Origin: Verrucomicrobiota bacterium
GTDB taxonomy: Bacteria; Verrucomicrobiota; Verrucomicrobiia; Opitutales; Opitutaceae
DNA length: 46,973 nt
Assembly (NCBI GenBank): GCA_003641745.1
Contig: QNAI01000011.1
Coordinates: 1-46,973 of the forward strand
Direction of reading: 5' to 3'
Part shown: piece after piece, positions 42,553-46,973 of the stretch
Numbering within the stretch: the first letter of the stretch is position 1
How the letters are laid out: each line of letters opens with the position of its first letter
Position numbers and translations under genes: made by a program
Notes under the pieces: generated by a model
Database searches by the model: none
Seen by the model: the letters and a program-made list of their open reading frames with translations, nothing else
What the model was told of the DNA's origin: nothing

Positions 42553-45500
42553 ATGAAAAAGGCGGGCCCGCATTTTCTTTGGTTGGGGATAGCCTCCGTG
42601 ATTGGCCTGGTGGTCGTCTCGCTGTGGTTCAACCGGTCTTCATCGATCGGGCCGGACATTCATTCCGATCAGGATCACGTGGCCGGACTCGAATCTGAGC
42701 CGGTTGACTCCGAATCGATAACGCCCAGCCCGGTGGGCACCGGGGCATCGGCGGGAACGCGAACGGCGTTCGAGGACACCATCGAGGTGATTGAACCCGA
42801 GGTGAAAGGCGATAGCTGGGAAAGAGTTCGGATTGTCAGGGAGCCTGGAGCATTCCCGTTCGTAAGGGTGGTTGAGGAAATGGCGCGCAACCCGGACTCC
42901 GATGAGCCGATCGTGGTTCGAAGTCTTTCCATGCTGGCCGACCACGTGGCGATCTCTGTACCTGAAAACGGCGACGAGAAGGCGATTCGGGAGGCTGTTG
43001 AAGAACTCGGTTATTCAGTTGCCCGAGCTTACCCGTTCTCTCCGGTTTGGCAGATCGCCCTTGGGCGTCATGATCCCGCAGCCGTGCCGGATGCCGTGGC
43101 CGCAATCGGTGCGGCCCTTCCGGACGTGGCGGTTGAGCCGGATATCCTTTACTTCCCGGATGCGGTTCCCGACGATTTCGATCCGGTCAAGATGTGGGGC
43201 CTCAGAAAGATCGAGGCTGAGGCCGCCTGGAGTGTCGCGATCGGTTCGGAAGAGACCGTGGTCGGGATTATCGATTCGGGCGCAGAATTGTCCCATCCGG
43301 ACCTGGCGGCCAACCTCTGGGTCAATCCGGGTGAGATTGCGGGCAATGGTGTTGATGACGACGGCAACGGTCTCGTTGACGACATCCACGGGTGGGATTT
43401 CGTCGGCAACGACAACGCGCCTGACGACAATGGACGCCACGGTACCCACGTCGCCGGTACAGTAAGTGCGGTCGGCGACAACAATACCGGAGTGGTGGGC
43501 ATCAATTGGAACACCCGGCTCGTCATCGTCAGGGTGGGCGACAGTTCCTTCGATACTGCCGTGCTGGCCCAGGCCATCGATTACGTGACAGACCTCAAGC
43601 GATCCGGCGTCGATGTCATCGCGACGAACAATTCCTATGCCGGTTCCAGCCGGAGCAATGGGTTGATTTCGGCTATCAAGAGGTCGGGGGACGAGGGCAT
43701 CCTCTTTGTGGCAGCTGCCGGCAACGATACCTCGAACATAGATTCCCTGCCGCAGTATCCGGCAAGTTATGACTTCGGGAACATTATTTCGGTCGCCTCC
43801 TCCAACCTGGCAGACCAGCTTTCGATATTCTCAAATTTCGGCGAGTACAGCGTCGATCTTGCGGCACCGGGCAGCGCCATTCGCTCGACCATACCGGGTT
43901 CGAGCTACGGCTACCTCAGTGGAACCTCGATGGCCTCACCGCATGTGGCCGGTGCGGTCGCGCTCCTGCATTCGGCTGAACCGGATCTGGATTGGGCCGA
44001 ACTGCGTGAACGGCTCCTGGAAACGGTCGATCCTCTGTCCGCCCTTTTGGGAAAAGTCGCTTCCGGCGGTCGTTTGAATCTTCGCCGCGCTCTGGGTATT
44101 GGCGGTACGCTTGCCACGGCACATATCGAAGTCCCGAATGTTGGGGTGGTGGTGCTGGAACCTCCGGTACAGAGCTTGGAGTTGACCGGTGGGTGGGGCG
44201 CTTCCGACGGCGAAGTGTTGGTCAGTTGGTCCAGGATAGAGGGAACGGGTCCGGTGGAGTTCTCGTCGCCCGGGGAACCTGGAACAACGGTTACATTTTC
44301 CTCGAGTGGTCTTTATCGCATCCGATTCAGGGTGGAGTCGGCCTATGAGGTCACCGAGGACGAGATCACGGTGGTGGTCGGAACAGAGCCTCCATCGACC
44401 GAGGGTCTGGAGGGTTTCTGGCAATTCGAGGAAAGCGGGGGTGCCACTGCGGTCGACAGTTCCGACCAATCACGAAATGCGATCCTGAGCGGGGTTTTGC
44501 GCGATTCAGGTCTGATCGGTCAGGCGGCGCGGTTTGACGGCGTGAGCAGTGTCGCATCCTTTGAATCTCCGCCTTCATCGCGGATCACCATGTCCGCCTG
44601 GGTCCATTCGGATACCCTTGGGGAGTTCGTGTTTCCGAGGATCGTCGATACGCCCGATTACATTTTCTACTTCGGCCGTCGGACGGCTGATGTCGATGCA
44701 GACATAGACTCAATCAAGTTCTTCGCGACCAAGACGGTGCAGGACGGAATCTGGCACACGGCCAACAACACGATCGGTGACGGCAAGTGGCATCATGTTG
44801 CGGTTTCCTATGATGGCACAGATGAGAACAATTTTCCGCTGATTTTCCTCAATGGTGAAACCCTTCCGGTGGGAGTCGATGCGCGAAGCGGCGATCAGGC
44901 CCGCGGCGTGGTCGGGGAACAGACCGTAACCCCCGGCACCGCTTACATCGGTGAGAATGCAGATGGCGAACGGGCTTGGGACGGCCTGATCGACGAGGTG
45001 CGGATCTACTCCCGGGCATTGAGCCGGTCGGAGGTGGCCTGGATCGCAGCCGAGAATGACGCCCGGGCGATATTGGGCGCGCCGATCCAGACGACCGGAG
45101 CCCCTGAAGTCGGGCTCCCCTTTTCGATCGGAATCGCCGGCGGTGCTTCGGCGACCTACTCCTGGTCTCTGGCCGGGGAATCCGACACGGTGCTCAGTGG
45201 ACCGGTTGACTTGGCAACGGTATCAGTGATCGGTCTGACCGGAGGCGTCCATCGGCTGCGCCTTACTGTTGCGGAAGGATCCGCAGCGGTCGTGCGCGAG
45301 ATAGAGGTCGCATTGCCGTTTGGCTCCCGTCCGGAGGCAGGCGAGTTTCGAGCCGGTTTCACCGAGGGCAGTGGGGAAGGTGAGGTCTGGATATCGGTTG
45401 ATGCCATGGGTCGGGCGGACTTTTTCGGACTGGAGGAGACAGAGGGTGTTTTTGTTCAGGCCTCCGGCGTCGAGATCGGTCTGGATGGATCTTTTCTGTT

Positions 45501-46716
45501 CAGCGGCAGAGACGGGGCAATCTACCGGGGCCAGTTCGACCAGGATGGGTTTTTCGGTTTCTCTGCCGACGGTTCGCTTTTCATGAAAGGCGACCGGACA
45601 TCCACGGGTGAATCGGCTCTCCCTGACGCCTTGGCGGGACCGGTGATCGATTCGGAGGACGAGAGAATTTTTGTCCTGGTCCGTCCGGATGGGAACCTGC
45701 TCCTTGTTTTGAACGGACCCGATCGATGGGATTCTGTGTCCGGCCAGGTTGCGGACGACGGCATCTTCGGATTGACCGGCAGTTTCGGACGCATCTTCAA
45801 CGGTTCGATCAACGCGGATGATTCGACTTCGCAAGGCGAAATACTCGACGGGATCGAACGGTCCGCTTTCTACCTGGCTGGAAAGGATGGGTTCGCAGGC
45901 GGACGTCTGGCGAACATTTCGACTCGGGCGGTGGTCGGGACCGGTAATCGGTCGATGATTGCCGGTTTCGTGGTGGAGGGCGGGGTGGGAGCCCCCGTCC
46001 TGATACGCGGTGTGGGTCCCGGTCTTTCGGTGTTCGGAGTGGTCGATATGGCATCCGCGACCGAGTTGACCCTCATGGATGGCGATCTGGAGATCGCCTT
46101 CAACCGTGGTTGGAAAAGCAACCCCCTCCCGGCGGATCTCGAGCATCTTTTCTCAACCCTGGGTGCATTCAATCTGCAGTCGGACACCGGGGATTCAGCC
46201 ATATTGGCCGATCTCGGCGTCGGGATCTATACGGCCACACTGAGGAATCCGGACGAATCCGGCGGGATTGCCCTGCTCGAGGTGTATGATGCCCACGGTC
46301 TGGATGGGGGGCGCCTGGTCAACCTGTCCACCCGTGGCTACGCGGGTTCGGGCGAACAGTCTCTGATCGCCGGTTTTGTTCTTGATGAGGTGACTCCCCG
46401 ACGCGTTCTTGTGCGGGCGGCCGGGCCGGCGCTCGATGATTTTGAGATCGAGGGCTGGATAGCGGATCCGAGAATCACGCTCTTCGCTGGAGATACGGTA
46501 TTGGCGATGAATGATGACTGGGACCTTGGACAGGGTGGAAGTTTGCTGGCCTCACTGGGGGAGGAGACCGGTGCGTTTGTCTTCGCCGAGGGAAGTGCGG
46601 ATGCGGCTCTGACCCGATATCTGAACGCGGGCCGGTACACGGTGCGGGTTGAGCCCGCCCGCGGTTCGGCTGGTGTCGCCCTGATCGAAATCTACCTCAT
46701 TCCGGACACTTTCTGA
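42553..46716 (+). CDS. Large exported subtilisin-like (S8) protease with LamG-like and repeated C-terminal modules
   Basis: A 1387-residue multidomain protein. A membrane anchor or signal (LWLGIASVIGLVVVSLWF) is followed by a propeptide-like region (about 130-215). The S8 catalytic domain has Asp241 in GIIDSGAELSHPDL, His296 in RHGTHVAG, oxyanion Asn391 in AAAGNDTS and Ser459 in GTSMASPHVAG. Then come a PKD-like segment (about 540-610), a LamG/concanavalin-like domain (about 615-835: GFWQFEESGG, GKWHHVAVSYDG, GLIDEVRIYSRALS), another beta-rich segment, and two copies of a roughly 130-residue module beginning GRLANISTRAVVGTG and GRLVNLSTRGYAGSG. Likely cell-surface or secreted protein degradation; substrate unknown. 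Confidence 0.9.
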   Translation: MKKAGPHFLWLGIASVIGLVVVSLWFNRSSSIGPDIHSDQDHVAGLESEPVDSESITPSPVGTGASAGTRTAFEDTIEVIEPEVKGDSWERVRIVREPGAFPFVRVVEEMARNPDSDEPIVVRSLSMLADHVAISVPENGDEKAIREAVEELGYSVARAYPFSPVWQIALGRHDPAAVPDAVAAIGAALPDVAVEPDILYFPDAVPDDFDPVKMWGLRKIEAEAAWSVAIGSEETVVGIIDSGAELSHPDLAANLWVNPGEIAGNGVDDDGNGLVDDIHGWDFVGNDNAPDDNGRHGTHVAGTVSAVGDNNTGVVGINWNTRLVIVRVGDSSFDTAVLAQAIDYVTDLKRSGVDVIATNNSYAGSSRSNGLISAIKRSGDEGILFVAAAGNDTSNIDSLPQYPASYDFGNIISVASSNLADQLSIFSNFGEYSVDLAAPGSAIRSTIPGSSYGYLSGTSMASPHVAGAVALLHSAEPDLDWAELRERLLETVDPLSALLGKVASGGRLNLRRALGIGGTLATAHIEVPNVGVVVLEPPVQSLELTGGWGASDGEVLVSWSRIEGTGPVEFSSPGEPGTTVTFSSSGLYRIRFRVESAYEVTEDEITVVVGTEPPSTEGLEGFWQFEESGGATAVDSSDQSRNAILSGVLRDSGLIGQAARFDGVSSVASFESPPSSRITMSAWVHSDTLGEFVFPRIVDTPDYIFYFGRRTADVDADIDSIKFFATKTVQDGIWHTANNTIGDGKWHHVAVSYDGTDENNFPLIFLNGETLPVGVDARSGDQARGVVGEQTVTPGTAYIGENADGERAWDGLIDEVRIYSRALSRSEVAWIAAENDARAILGAPIQTTGAPEVGLPFSIGIAGGASATYSWSLAGESDTVLSGPVDLATVSVIGLTGGVHRLRLTVAEGSAAVVREIEVALPFGSRPEAGEFRAGFTEGSGEGEVWISVDAMGRADFFGLEETEGVFVQASGVEIGLDGSFLFSGRDGAIYRGQFDQDGFFGFSADGSLFMKGDRTSTGESALPDALAGPVIDSEDERIFVLVRPDGNLLLVLNGPDRWDSVSGQVADDGIFGLTGSFGRIFNGSINADDSTSQGEILDGIERSAFYLAGKDGFAGGRLANISTRAVVGTGNRSMIAGFVVEGGVGAPVLIRGVGPGLSVFGVVDMASATELTLMDGDLEIAFNRGWKSNPLPADLEHLFSTLGAFNLQSDTGDSAILADLGVGIYTATLRNPDESGGIALLEVYDAHGLDGGRLVNLSTRGYAGSGEQSLIAGFVLDEVTPRRVLVRAAGPALDDFEIEGWIADPRITLFAGDTVLAMNDDWDLGQGGSLLASLGEETGAFVFAEGSADAALTRYLNAGRYTVRVEPARGSAGVALIEIYLIPDTF

Positions 46717-46761
46717 CCTCGTCAGCGACAAGGTGACCACAGGGATAAACCGTTGCGATGA

Positions 46762-46973
<212 letters not shown>

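Noticed and set aside
46717-46733. Hairpin after the protease gene as terminator
   Set aside because: The 7-bp stem CCTCGTC/GACAAGG has a mismatch and no T run follows.

Overview
The window is a GC-rich bacterial chromosome segment with short gaps between genes and no transposase, phage gene or CRISPR array. It most likely comes from the PVC superphylum, probably Verrucomicrobiota near the Opitutales. This is inferred from gene content, since no 16S rRNA gene is present: an LpxC-FabZ fusion, a MurC-MurB fusion, a complete murein/division (dcw) cluster with a LysM gene between murD and ftsW as in Chlamydia, a GYF-domain membrane protein, and a giant secreted subtilase ending in a repeated module of a kind common in Verrucomicrobia proteins. 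The cell would be Gram-negative (lpxA, lpxC, TolC, SurA-like and PpiD-like chaperones) and would make meso-DAP peptidoglycan (DNPR motif in MurE).

Region 1 (1-6950) holds tRNA-Tyr, radC, a ThuA-like gene on the plus strand, and a minus-strand operon rnc-mfd-surA-like that couples RNA processing, transcription-coupled repair and envelope folding. Region 2 (7000-8890) has trpA and miaA on the plus strand; miaA overlaps tail to tail with a TolC-family gene. Region 3 (8813-16658, minus) holds the TolC-like porin, an FmdB-like zinc ribbon, a PpiD-like chaperone, a YihY membrane protein, a GYF-domain membrane protein and argS. Region 4 (16800-18300) is a divergent thymidine phosphorylase-like gene with a recognisable promoter, then a strong bidirectional terminator shared with efp.

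Region 5 (18299-23140) contains efp (minus), the lpxC-fabZ fusion and lpxA (plus), then a minus-strand group DUF971-HAD-hisI. Region 6 (23250-42310) is a dcw superoperon: mraZ, a small unknown gene, rsmH, ftsL, ftsI, murE, murF, mraY, murD, LysM/nlpD-like, ftsW, murG, murC-murB, ftsQ, ftsA, ftsZ. Most genes overlap by ATGA or similar, implying translational coupling. It is preceded by 10-bp phased MraZ boxes and a pair of DnaA-box-like sites. Region 7 (42553-46716) is a 1387-residue exported S8 protease, followed by the start of obg, which runs off the window.

The most interesting signals are substitutions at key positions of conserved proteins: FtsZ T7 loop Asp to Ser, EF-P tip Lys to Asn, MurB general acid Ser to Cys, and a rewritten phosphate loop in the thymidine phosphorylase homologue. 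Two non-coding structures also stand out: a set of competing hairpins between ftsI and murE, and a 147-bp MITE-like inverted-repeat element that supplies the murD stop codon. The usual ddl gene between murB and ftsQ is absent. All homology calls are by eye from conserved motifs; no search was run.
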